Shown here: one piece after another, positions 11,145 through 22,978 of the stretch | Numbering within the stretch: position 1 is the first letter of the stretch | How the letters are laid out: each line of letters begins with the position of its first letter | DNA from: Corythucha ciliata | Taxonomy: Eukaryota > Arthropoda > Insecta > Hemiptera > Tingidae | DNA length: 64,000 nucleotides | Assembly (NCBI GenBank): GCA_038030265.1 | Contig: CM075939.1 | Location: 30,485,253-30,549,252 of the forward strand | Reading direction: 5' to 3' | Program-made: the position numbers and the translations under genes | The notes under the pieces: model-generated | What the model was told of the DNA's origin: nothing | Databases searched by the model: none | Seen by the model: only the letters and a program-made list of their open reading frames with translations

Positions 11145-12831
11145 ATCTTCCTCCCCTCATAAGTGGAGTGGTTCATTACTTGAGTTAATCTGATATGTTC
11201 AGACTTTTCATATATGTACCTACTAAATTTACGTTCAGAGTGAGCAGAACATAAATATACGTATATGATACGGTGAAAGACCGACGGCTGGTAAATCTTA
11301 GCATTCACCAGTGAATCCTAGCGTTCACCAGCGACGTTCATTAAAGTTGAAATGATTAATGAAATTCGGACTTAGGCCCGGGCCGAACACGTGGGCTTGA
11401 AATTCTTTTCTCTAAGCTGAGCTTAGGAGCTTAAACTCCAATCAGAATTTTTGGTATTTTGAATACAAAATCGTTTAAACCCAACGTAATGGTTAAACAG
11501 ACATTGTCGAGAACTAACCTTCCTTATACCACTAGAAATACAAGAATGGTAAAATTCAGAAATTCCTGGAATATAGTAGTATCATTGGACTTTTACTAGA
11601 CAGGTTTGGTACATAATCCCCGTGCGGCGTTGGTCCACTGTTCGACTACGCAAGCTCTCCCATGTCATTGGAATCCCCCCTCCACCAATCAAATTTCCCA
11701 CGGCTCATCACCCCTTGAAATAAACTGATAAAAGGCAGAGAAGTTTAACAGGAATGTACATTGCGTGTATGAGGAGGGGGGGGGCAGAACATGAAACTCC
11801 ACTGTACATGTTGATTGTCGACAGTTGAAGGCTTCAGGTGAGAAACGTCCATAAAAAAAAATGGATTGGAAACAGTTCAACCAAAAAAGTTGAAATTGGC
11901 CAACATTTTTAAAACTCGTATAACTTTTGACCTGTTCAATATTAATTTGTTTATGTGTTTACAATTTCCAAAGATAATTAAATCGTCTAAAATTCCTTCC
12001 TTAGGGCTTTCTCCTAGGATAAACTGTTTAGACTATATAAAAGAATGTTCAACGGAAAACGTGGAATAAAAAATTTTTTTTCGGACATTTTTACTTTTGC
12101 GGGGCATGTATTTCGAGAACGGTTAGGAATTAGTGAAACATGCATATGACAAAAGTTTTTGATATTTTTGTCAGCTTCAATATTGGTTATCACAAAAGGT
12201 TTGCCTACGATGCTCTGTTTTCGAGATATCAGTGAAAATCCGAAAAATGGTACTTTCTTTGTGATCCCCCCCACTCGGGCTCACCTCCTAGGGGTGGGGA
12301 CTTTTAGTATGTTTACCTCCTAACTAGTCCAAACATGGTTCCGGAGTCAAAATTTCCGCTTTCACTCATTCCTTCTAGAATCATTTTTCTAGAATCAGTT
12401 TTAGATCATACGTAAAGGTTTTGCTAAGATCCGTTTTTGCTCAAACCCAATATCGACCGATACGCAGGCGATCAAAGTGGATGAATTTTCTCAAAATTAC
12501 ATTTAATTATCATGTACCATTTACTTTATGGTAATCACTGATCATTATAGATTATGTTGAAAATGTTGAATCATGGGAGAAGTGGGTCCGCTTTCAAAAC
12601 TAGCTACTAGCCAGTAGCCAGTGGCCTAGAAACTAGCTGGCCATGCATACAATAGAGAGTGGATTCTTATTAGGGTGACACTCAAGGTTTTGGTGAAACA
12701 GCGTATAAAGTGAAATACAGCGCCACTTTCGGACGTGTCCTATCTCGATACACTTTAAATAATACGATTTTGTTTTATTAAAGAACAAAAACCCGTAATT
12801 GCGTTCAAAATTTCCAGATTTTTCAGATTAT

Positions 12832-13445
12832 GTTGCACCTGATGCAAACGTTGGTGACAGTTTCAGAAACTAAGGAAAATTTCAGTTAGGATAGAGACCA
12901 TTTCATTGCTTGAAATCCTCATCAACTAATAAGAGTCTGAACTTTGGCCCCACGAAAACTCCATAATTTGTACATTTTACAAAACGTTGCTATACCTGAA
13001 CGGTTTTTTCCAGAGGTTGGTGATGCATCACAATAACGTCTCAATCTTCAAAGCTTTGTTAGTTTGTATTCACATTTTATGTTGCTTTATGTTTCTCGCG
13101 ATAAAGTCGTGAGAAATTGTCATTTCTTTTGTAGATAACGTCGGTTTTGTGCATTCTCGCGCGTTATCACGACAAACGTCAATGGTAAATATGAATACAC
13201 CATAATAAAGCTTGTAGACGATGGGGACGTTATTGTGATGCATCGCTATCCTGTGGAGAATACCGCTTGGGTACAGCAATGGTTCGGAAAACGTACAACT
13301 TATAGAGTTTTCGTGAATTTACGAAGAAAGGTCATATTCTTAGGAGTTTATGGGGCTTTCAAGCCATGAAATGGCCTCTGTACTAACGGAGATGTTCCGG
13401 AGGTTCTGAAACTGTCATCATGTGTTTGGATCAGGTGAGATATAA
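12832..13445. repeat. Foldback element, ~610 bp
   Basis: Nearly the whole element is an imperfect hairpin centred near 13137. Innermost arms: GATGCATCACAATAACGTC (about 13022) and GACGTTATTGTGATGCATC (about 13227). Mid arms: ACCATTTCATTGCTTGAAA against GCCATGAAATGG. Outer arms: CACCTGATGCAAAC with GATGACAGTTTCAGAA-like sequence against its complement at about 13405-13437. It is non-coding and probably a non-autonomous foldback transposon. Confidence 0.75.
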
Positions 13446-13458
13446 GGCGAGAAATCTG

Positions 13459-13596
13459 GGGCCTAATTCCCTAACGAAATAGAAACTTTGCTTTGGTAGA
13501 AACATTGAAATCTCATTCATGAAATTAAGAAAACTGAACGGAAAAATATGCTTTTTGAAAAAAGCAATGATGAAGAAAGTTAGTGAATAAGGCCCC
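13459..13596. mobile_element. 138-bp MITE, family M2, copy 1
   Basis: TIRs beginning GGGCCTAATTCCCTAAC and ending GTTAGTGAATAAGGCCCC, flanked by TG on both sides (13457-13458, 13597-13598). It is closely related to 56493-56631 (139 bp) and more distantly to 47270-47406 (137 bp). Near-constant length and 2-bp flanking duplications identify the family; the superfamily is not assigned. Confidence 0.75.
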
Positions 13597-13605
13597 TGGG
13601 ATATT

Positions 13606-16600
13606 TGAATGCAATTACCGTTTTAATTTTTTAAATTGAAAAAAATCATAAATCTTGTATGAGTCGAGATGGGACTTGTCTGAAGGTGGCATTGCACTCG
13701 GCTTTAGACGTAGTTTCACCCAAAACTTTGGGTCACAGTAATACTAATCCACTTTGCGTATCCCAAAAGAAACCAATTTTCCTTTAAAAAGTAGTCCCCT
13801 TGAGAAGAAGAGGAGGCTTTTGTTCCTTCAAAGGGATATTACTGGCATTCTACCGTCCACTGAAATAGCAATCTGCTTTAACAAAACACAATCAAGGATT
13901 CAGAAAAGTTTTCTTATGCCAGTTTTTTTGACAAAAAATGTAAAAATTTGAAGAATACTTGCTGTTACACCCTTTGTAACTCATGAACCGATTACCTACT
14001 TTAGAAGATTATGTTCTGATCCAGTTTTGTTGCAATTTGATGGGGATAATTTTTGTCAATCGCTAAACCTCATAAATTTCGAAACATTTCAGGCATACTG
14101 AAAATAAAATCATAATTTACTAACTTATTCTCCCCTCCCGCTCATTCCCGTAGCCCAAAACGTTGAGACTTTTCAACAATCAATACTGTGATATACCTAC
14201 CCCTTTTGTCTACAGTAAAATATGTACTAACAAAGGGTAGGAGTCTTGTTCCCTCGCGTAGCCTTAAGTCCTTCCCTAACAGTTTCAGCCAATTAATAGT
14301 CCTATAGTATAGCCTATATGCATATTTATTGTGGGATATGCTGAATTTCATCGCTCTCCTAGATTAATTGTCAGGCCTTTGGACGCTCAACACAAAGTAA
14401 ATGAGATTTCAAGGCATTCATGTTGGGCGTGCGACCTTAGGTAGTCTAGATTTAACATCACCTTGTCAAGGGCCTCGCCCACTTTCTCTTGACCGCAACT
14501 TCAAAGGAAAACCTCGCTGCTAGGCGCGTCGTTCTTGTATAGTTTCGCTCAACTTTTTGTATGTTATTTCCCTTATCCTTTGAAGTTGCTTTTCATAGTT
14601 GTAAGGTCATCCTTGCGGTGCACGGAACATTTTAACCACGCCCCCTTTTCTCAATATTGCTAACATTACTGTCAAGTCCGCGTATTAAGAGGTTTACGAA
14701 TAAAGTATGGAGAGTACCGTGATGTTCAGAGCTGGTTGAAGACAAAGGAAGTACAGTAACGCGAGACTAGTCTAATGGAAAAATGATGAGTTTCATTCAC
14801 CCTTGTACAACTTGGTACTCTCTAGAGGGATCGCTTCCTTCTACTGTTTTATTCAAGCGTTCGCAATAACAACCAAAATAATGTATCACACTGCGTCATT
14901 CAAAGAATATAATTTAGCCATCACGACGGGTGGAGTATTTCGGGTCTCAGCATATCTTTCCTTTTCTTTCTTGACATTTTCATCGTCACGCTCTTACGCA
15001 TCGCGATTCTCCCGTGAACCCTCCTAAAACAACATTTTTGAATTTCTTTTTTATGGTAGTGAAATAATCAAGGTGTAAACATTAAACGAATAAAATTTTA
15101 ATACCCAGGTTCCTCCTATTGTTAGCCGGGAAGGCACGTTATAGTTATATTAGGAGGAGACGGGTGAAGAAACGGAGTCTTGAGAAATTCACTCTCCGAA
15201 AGAATCCTATAAAAGACTTTATTGCTGGCAATTTCGGTTCTTGGATGATGATGGTTGCGCGAAGGGCGTATTTGGTATTTTTGGAGTAAATCAAAAACGA
15301 AGAGAAAAAGGGTTTCTTTGCTTTCGTGACCACACAAAATAAAAAGTTACTCTTGAAACTGTTTACCATATACATACATCTGCGAGTCTCGTTTTCAACG
15401 AATTATTTAAAGGGTCGTTCATTGAAACGATCTCACAGCGAGACAACTTGCCGTATAAATATGGACCCGTTTATTTTCAAAGCTCGTCTCTGAGTATGTA
15501 CACTTACAAAAGTTCTATTTCTTTGTTTCTTCGAATGAATATGATGCAGGGGATTGGAAAACAGCACTAAGTCCTGCTGTTTTTTTAAGCTGATAGACTT
15601 ACATCTGCTTACATTCAAGAATTCTTTTAAAAATTCAATTTTTCAAAATAGTAACTCGGGTGAACACTTGTTTGTCTGGCAAAATGGAAGAGCCAAAGAG
15701 AAGAAAAGTTGAGATTCGAAGAAAACTTGATATTTCCCAAGTTGTCTAAAACTTTATTTCCCCTAAAAAGCTTGGTATGGAAGAAAACTTATAATTAGCT
15801 GGTTAAAGTGCAAGTTTTGAAACTTAAATTACCAATTAATTGATTTAATTAATGTTTAATTGATTTATTTCATTTCAATGGACCAATTAAAAACTGAATT
15901 AGCTAACCTTAGGACGAATACATTTCATTAGACGTTATTCAATCTTTTTGCAACAGTTACAATAATCTCTCACACAGGATGCGGCGAAAAGGACGCAGCG
16001 TAATATCAGGATGTATGTATTCTACTTTCCTATGAGTTTATCCTTCATTTAACGATTTTTTTCAAAAGTTTTAGTCAAGTGCTCAACTCCTATTACGACA
16101 CTTTTGTTCTGAAAACTAAGAAAAATGAGTTCTTACATCACATTAAAGCCGTTGAGGGGGGAATGGGAATGCTTTAAGTAAAAGTTTGTGAGAAAAGGCG
16201 AAAATAATTTAATTTCTCTCATTTCTCATTTATGGAAACCGTATCATTCGTTCCGAAACTAAGCATGCACTTTTATGTTCAAAATGTGGGTCGAGTAGCC
16301 CTAGAAGGCAGAAGTTTGAAAATGTTAAATTCAATTTTAATTCGTCTTTTTGGTTGTAGTGTAACTTTCTAAACATTTAGTTGAGATGATTCGTAAGAAT
16401 TAAGGATTCTGTTGACAACCTTATTAAGAAGCTAAGGTAATTGGTTCCTCTTGTATAGGAAGATAGAAGGACTTCTTGAAAAGGCAACCCGCTAAGTGAT
16501 CCATATAACTGGAACTTGATCCCTCGGTGAAGAAAGAAAGCCCTCAACCTAAAAATGATTAGAAAGAGCTATTGATGAAAGGGCAGACGTTTTCAGGACG

Positions 16601-16846
16601 TTGTGAGAGTTTGTAAACGTCCAGTCTAACGATCTAACGACAAACTTTCAGATCACTACAAAATATTTCTATTCGTCAGGAAAGGACCAGAACGCCACAT
16701 TTCATCTGGTTGAGTGTTTCATTCATTAGTAATTCATGCTTTTCATTTTGTCCTCTTTTTATTACGGAAAATAAAAATAATTCCAGGAATTCACATGGGA
16801 TTATAGGAATTGTAAATCCTATGATGGAAAAGAAAAAATTAAAAGG
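13606..16846. other. No gene or mobile element recognised
   Basis: More than 3 kb of AT-rich sequence. The short frames at 13754, 14142, 14803, 15122-15375 and 15433 show no domain, codon bias or convincing splice context. No strong repeat was found by eye. Confidence 0.35.
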
Positions 16847-17372
16847 CTCACCCTAGAGCAAGTTAATTTTGAAATTAAAGTTTATGAATTCTCAAAAATC
16901 ACAACCTAATAACAATTAATAATGTACTGGGTCCAGCGCAATGGCGGTTAGGATTGCTCGTGACCAAAGTCATATGGAAAACCAAGTCATTAAACTTTGT
17001 ATTATTTGTATGTTAAAAAAATGAAGCGGTTCGTGGGTTGGGATTTTTGCTCCCGATACGTTGCGCTGCTCTACTATGAAATTAGATTACCCGCTAAATT
17101 CAAAAATTATACAAAAGTTGAGTGTTGAAAAAAACATATGGTATCAAGATAGATATCACGCTACAACTTCAAACCGAAAATAAATATAATAGTTTTTGTA
17201 TTTGGCGGGTTTTCTCCTTTTTTATTCTTAACGGGAGCAAAAATCCAAACCCAAAATAAAAAACATTTTTTTTCCTCGAGTCTGAGGACTTGGTTTTCCA
17301 TATGACTTTGCTCGTGACGTAGGTGAAGTACAGTAATCTGCGGCATCTATAGAAACTTTAGTCACCTTGCAT
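16847..17372 (+). repeat. Dispersed repeat R2, copy split by a MITE
   Basis: Begins CTCACCCTAGAGCA and continues through ACAATTAATAATGTACTGG, GTCCAGCGCAATGG, then TGCTCGTGAC. It resumes after the MITE with GTAGGTGAAGTACAGTAATC and ATAGAAACTTTAGTCACC. Two uninterrupted relatives lie at 43440-43595 and 43671-43862. No coding capacity is seen. Confidence 0.8.
16965..17310 (+). mobile_element. 346-bp MITE with 8-bp TSD, family M3, copy 1
   Basis: The TIRs are CAAAGTCATATGGAAAACCA at the left and its complement at the right, with further inverted pairing inside (GGGATTTTTGCTCCCG and its near complement CGGGAGCAAAAATCC). The 8-bp duplication CTCGTGAC occupies 16957-16964 and 17311-17318. The unoccupied target is seen in the R2 copy at 43791-43798 (CTCGTGAC) and, with one change, at 43503-43510. 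An 8-bp duplication is typical of hAT- and P-type elements. It is non-coding. Confidence 0.9.
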
Positions 17373-19767
17373 TTCGTTGGTTGAATGAAATGTGAATAGC
17401 GTTATAACGTTAGCGGAGCTTGCAAAATCTCTCCAATGATTTGAATAAAAAAGAACTTGAGATTTAAGAAATAGTAATTACGAATAACGTATGAAATCTT
17501 GAAATTGGTGGATTGAGGCGAACTTTGAATAATTAACAATATTTCCTTCGAACCTTTGCTCATATTTTGTTTTACTTAGTTATTGTGTATTTCGTACGGT
17601 GAACTTCCCTACTTTGATTCAATGGTCTGAATTCTCACTCACTCGATTTCTCTCACTTGTATCTCAATATCTCCAACACTTTCTGCTGTGTGAAAAATAT
17701 TGAGCGAACCTCAAGACCAACGATTGTTTGAGCTCACGGATTGCACATTTTTCCTCCCTACAGGCTTTTGCCTCGGGCTGTTCCATCTCTTTCCAGTTAA
17801 AAAAGTTACTCTTTGCTCTTTAAGTGCTCAGTATACTCTTTTTCTTCCCTTAAACTCCGACACTTACATTTTCCTCTCTTTGGGACGAAGGGGATAAGAT
17901 TTACGATGCATTATTTAAAATTTGTTCCTTCTCCCTATTCTCCCTGCTAAAATAAAAAAACTTTAATAGAATTTTTAATGCTTGCTTTTCTATGCCAAAG
18001 AAGGGTTCACAGGTGAATGCGTGATGAATAAAAAGAAAGAGAAAAAAGAAGAAAAAAAAAACCTAGAGTATAGAGGGGCTGAAAGAAGTTTTTATTGCAG
18101 ACTCCTTCAGCACTTAGGCTGCGTGTAAACAGTCGTTATCAATCATTCTCCAGAACTGTCACCTACATGCAACAAATAATTAGTTACCTACATGACTAAT
18201 CTGGTACGAGGGATATTTATAAAGCAGTCAAAAATGTACGCTTTATTAAAACCATACTCAAGTACTACAGTATACTTACAGGGTTCGAAGGACAGGGCAG
18301 GTGTGTGTGATAAGTAGCCTGGTGACTCCATCACTCATTGAACACTTCTCGACAAATGTGTCTTTCACGCTCGGCTTGAAGCGCTTCAAATCATTTACAT
18401 GCGTCGTAGGTGTTCCTATTGTGCAGATTTTGTGTCTTTTAACGGGGACAACCATCGTTCGACCGTTGTGAGAGGAAAGGTGGGGAAGTCAGATTGGTAT
18501 GGTGGTGACAGCTTGCATTATAGGCATTCTAACCTGGGCTGGACTGCGCTAAATTTCGTATAATAAAACTGTCACAGTAACCCTTTACAGTGTGTTTTAT
18601 GATAAAAGCCAATGAAACATTTTCCAACATGAAAACCCCGCTGTTTTGGCTTTGAAACCTTGTAGTACGTGGTATATTAATGTTTTAAAGTTAAATATTT
18701 GCCTTGAATAAGCAACAACAATCTTGAAATCAAAGATTAAAAGCTGGCAGGATTTTGAACTTCCCCCTTGAAAGTGACGTCACAACATTACAAACATTAA
18801 CCTACAGTATAAAGCGGCAAATGTATTCTTTGTTGTTATGAAGCGTTTTTAAAAAATATTGAACGTTATTTTGTGGCTAGTTCACACTTTCGCCTCTTTT
18901 TACAATATTGTGACGTCACATCCCTATTTTTCATTTGTCTGCATGGGAGTGGGGCAAAACAAGTTTTAAAGTGTTTTTTCGTATAAACATTTCATCCTAA
19001 TAACTCATTTTCCACGCGTTTTATTTTTTTTTATTTTTCCGGAAAATGGTCCACTGTACAGCCCAGCTCTGTCGAAGAGCAGAGCCCATCAACGTAATTG
19101 CGCTGGAACTGAATTACAAAAATTACGAAGGGAGGAGTTTTATTTGAACTAAATCGAATTATATCCACGACGGAAGACCGTGAATGATTGCTTTCTAGTA
19201 AAAGAAAACGAGTTTTGTTGAAATAATACAAAAATGACAGTAACTTCCAAGCTCCAAAGGGGATGAGTTCCATGAATGGAAAAGAGGGTACAAAGAAGAG
19301 CTTCCTATAGACACCAACGTGACAAAAGCGGTGGCTACGTTTCCTTTCTCCCTCACTCTCTCTCTCTCTCTACACTGGAAAAGGGGAACACGATCGTGTA
19401 GGTACGTGCATGATGTAAATGTTTGTCATCAACCAGAATTCCGAAAAAAAATAGGTGTCTCCTTCAAACTTTCGTTCTTAATAGACGTCATTGCAGCATC
19501 CCAAAACAGGCTATCAGAGGTAGATTTTAACAGACAAAAAGAAAGAGCGTGATAAATTCATGGTTGCTTGGTATTAGAGCCTTCGTGATGATTAGATCCC
19601 ATTTCAACGCTTCTTCTTAATGAATACGGCCCGCATTCAAACCTGAAAATCAGTCATTGATCTAAATAAGAAAATATAAGTAAAAATATTAAGCAAATAT
19701 TGTTCACACTTTAGAAGAAGTGAATGGTGTAATGTCTTGGAATGTCCAACTCCAGTGCCTTTACTAG
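17373..19767. other. No gene recognised
   Basis: No supportable gene. A weak inverted pair around GTGACGTCAC (about 18775 and 18910), each next to an ACATTAC/ACAATATT-like string, may be a small decayed element. There is a short CT run near 19355. Confidence 0.35.
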
Positions 19768-19775
19768 GTATCGGT

Positions 19776-20122
19776 CAAAGTCATATAGAAAACCAAGTCC
19801 TCAGACTCGAAGAAAAAAATGTTTTTTTATTTTGGGTTGGGATTTTTGCTCCCGTTAAGAATAAAAAAGGAGAAAACCCGCCAAATACAAAAATTATTAT
19901 AATTATTTTCGGTTTGAAGTAGTAGCGTGATATCTATCTTGATACCATTATGTTTTTTTCAATATTTGGCTTTTGTATAATTTTTGAATTTAGCGGGTGA
20001 TCTACTTTCATAGTAGAGCAGCGCAACGTATCCGGAGCGAAAATCCCAACTCACGAACCGCTTCATTTTTTTAACATACAAATAATACAAAGTTTAATGA
20101 CTTGGTTTTCCATATGACTTTG
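19776..20122 (-). mobile_element. 347-bp MITE with 8-bp TSD, family M3, copy 2
   Basis: Inverted relative to 16965-17310 and nearly identical to it along its length, with the same terminal CAAAGTCATAT and ATATGACTTTG. It is flanked by a perfect 8-bp duplication GTATCGGT at 19768-19775 and 20123-20130. A different target sequence with the same duplication length confirms the element ends. Confidence 0.9.
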
Positions 20123-20130
20123 GTATCGGT

Positions 20131-20731
20131 TATTGTAATTTCAAACTGTGAACTTCTCCGAGTCACCACTACACTGTCGAGAAAGAGGAGGTAAAGTGGA
20201 AAGGTATTAAAATGGAGCAGACTGAATGATTAAGGAGTCATTCGGGCCCTGCGCTTATTCCTAACCACACTCCACTGACTCAACCACAGGCGCATCCCCC
20301 CTCCTCCCTACAGGCCTTTCAGCGCCGTAATAGACAGGAAAATCCACGAAAATTGATCCCCTTAACCCGTCACCCCTCAGGAGGGAAAATCAATCTCTTC
20401 TTGTAACTTGACGTAGATTGACAGGAACTTTCACCCCTCTCTCTGTGTTTTCTTCTTCTCAGCCTTCCTTGTGCTCCTGCGAGTTTCGCAATTTTTGTGT
20501 GCAGAATTACGGCCGCCTGCCACTCATATTTTAGAATTTTCCGACGCTCTGACTCACGACCCATGCGCATATTTCTTTTCGAGCAAATATTTTACTCCGT
20601 TCTTAATGAAATTGAAGGAATGTTTAATAGGTACCCAGACGCTATATCTTCTTCATCTCTATATCTGACGCGAAACTATTAATTTACGCAACTTGATGTT
20701 AGTTGCAGAAAAGCGTATACTAGGATTAATA
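20131..20731. other. No gene recognised
   Basis: Pyrimidine-rich stretches and short frames only; nothing supportable. Confidence 0.35.
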
Positions 20732-21058
20732 TAAAGCTGGGCGCACTCATGCGCTACTTGCCAAGTACCGAATGTTCGGCAAGTAGCAAGCTTACTTTGC
20801 TTGCTACTTGGCTATTCACAAGTATACCTTGGCACACACATGCGTGACTTGCCAAGTACGATAGTCTCCTAGGAAACGATGAAAATTCGTGCAAGCAGCT
20901 CGTTGAAATGAATGACAAAAGACTGTTGTCACTGCAGCAGCTGAGGCTCACTGCCAGAGTTGGAGGTCAAGTTCAGTTTAGGACCAATTATCCAACACGG
21001 AATTACTTATTCAAATTTCAGATTCAGTATTGTTGTTGTTGTATAATAAAACGGAATG

Positions 21059-21560
21059 AGGAAGTTTCATGGGTCAGAACTTATTCATAAATTTATTTTT
21101 TAAGGTTTATTTATGCTAAAATAGAGCATAAATCGTGATCCGTTCGTAGAACAACCCAACAGTTAATAAATACGCAATTTTTGAAGTTTTAGGTCATTTC
21201 AAACACGCCAGCTAGCATGTTTGTGTCATATGCGCCTTCCGAAAAAAATCCGCCTGTAACGTTGCTGTTGGAGGGCGGTTTGTTGTGTTTCTTTGCCTTA
21301 TTTTCTACTAGAGCTCTCCGATAATAAAATAATGGAGGATAAACAGATGAGCTATTTAGAGGCATGAAAAGAACAGAGAATACAACGGATATTACGTAGC
21401 GGAAAATGTTCGTTTTGGCGGGATTTCAAATATGCCAACTTTTGTTAAGAAAAAAAAAATATTTCCGAAGGGTTTTAAATTTGTATTTATCTATTTACAT
21501 GGAAAGATTGATATGCCTAATCGAAAAAAAATATTTTTGGAAAATGTGAAACTTCCTCAT
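21059..21560 (+). repeat. Dispersed repeat R3, copy 2
   Basis: Inverted relative of 4437-4888, starting GAAGTTTCATGGGTCAGAAC. It lies inside the 20735-23838 element. Confidence 0.8.
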
Positions 21561-22344
21561 TTTAAAAAAAAATTGAATTTTTGAAATCGGAGACCAAAAA
21601 GTCGAATTACCTCGAGAAACTCGAATTCGGGGAGGCAGCAGTAGTGAAACTGCCTACACGAAATGGGCAAAAAGTTTATTGTTTCGTGAATTGAACAATT
21701 TCACTTACTAAAATGTAAAATATTGCACGGCAATGCGTGTTTACTTTTTCTATTTACGAGCCCATTTTAAAGTAATTTAATTCGGCTTTGATTATCAAGT
21801 TTGAAATTCGCTTTAATTTCGAATCGAGTTGGGGTCGAGGAAGCGGGTAGTTTTGGGAGGAAAAAACTCCGGGACTAAGTTTTATGACTGATTTTAATGT
21901 TTTCAGGTGAGCTGAATCCGAATTTCAAATTTGCCCAACGATACAACCTCGGCAACATGCCGAAATTTGGTTGCCTTTTAAAATTCCGTGTTATTTTTTG
22001 TTTTTTCGCCACACCATCGCGAGTAATATTTTTTAAAAATACGGTTTCCTCACGTTTTGAGATATCCTGAATTTGAATTTCAACCCCCCGACCCCCTAAA
22101 AATGACGCTACCTACAGTCTAAAAATAGGAAAATCTACAAAAACCCCATATTTCTGTTATTTCTTATAATGTGACATGCGATCAAAGCCGAGATTGAAAT
22201 AGTTCACATTAGTTTCCCACGCTTCAGGTAATCTGAATCCGAAAATCAGATTTCCGGGCCCCTACGCTACACTCGTATCAAAAAATATTCTACTTTTCAC
22301 TTGTTTGCTATTTTGGTCAAGTTTCCGTTTTGTAAGATGTGCTG

Positions 22345-22978
22345 AATTCGAATCTGCAAATGAAATTTCATATAATAGGTCTGATAGAAAATTCAATCAG
22401 CTTTCAGATCGTTTTTTATAGAAAAAAATTGGACTACTGCAAAAATGTGCAGAAAAACGTGGTTTTTGGGCCGCCTTTTTCCGCCTTTTTTGTCGCATAA
22501 CTGATGCCATTGATTTTTCCTGTAGGTTTAAAGGCTTTTCACTTATGTAAAATTCAATTCTGAACCACTATGATTTCATGACATTTTCCGATTGGAAGAG
22601 ACATTTTAAGTTGCTGCTGCCTTGGACATTTTTATCAATTTTACCAAAAGTGGCTAAAAATTACGATTTAAAAAAAATCTGTACCGGTGAAACCGGGGCA
22701 AATTTGGCAAAAGAAAGAACGATTCGACGCAGAATTCAATGCTTTTCAAAAAATGAGAGGGTAACATTTCTCGTAGAACGCGTCATTAAGTAGTTATAAG
22801 CAAAAAACTGAAAAAAGTTCCAAAAATGAGCAGTTTTCGTGATTTTCTCAAAACGCACAAGGAAATTTTGTTGGATCTCTTTAGATTCCTGTTCCTCACC
22901 CCCAAAAAACATAGAATAAAGTGAAAAAATTGAAGACGAAATTTTTGTCCACGTGGAACTACCGTTTGACTGGACTAT
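22345..22978 (+). repeat. Repeat block A
   Basis: Matches 51078-51625 in direct orientation (landmarks ATTCAATCAGCTTTCAGATC, TTTTTCCTGTAGGTTT, GAAAGAACGATTCGA). The part from about 22655 also matches 50175-50535 in inverted orientation. The terminus TCCACGTGGAACTACCGTTT, followed by GACTGGACTA, recurs at 53110-53139. It is non-coding; the short frames in it are incidental. Confidence 0.8.

Larger units (their letters stand above)
8973..12373. repeat. Long inverted repeat, 3.4 kb with ~490-bp arms
   Basis: The left arm (8973-9470) is repeated in inverted orientation at 11866-12373. Landmarks are CATGTTTGGACTAGTTTGGA versus TCCTAACTAGTCCAAACATG, CACCCCTAGGAGGTGAGCCC versus its complement, and CGAAATACATGCCCCGCAAA versus its complement. 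AACTGTTTATCCTAGGAGAA is shared near the inner ends, together with the inner boundary TTGGCCAATTTCAACTTTTT. The 2.4-kb interior carries a broken non-LTR reverse transcriptase on the minus strand. It could be one large foldback transposon or two independent inverted insertions of one repeat; I cannot decide. Confidence 0.8.
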
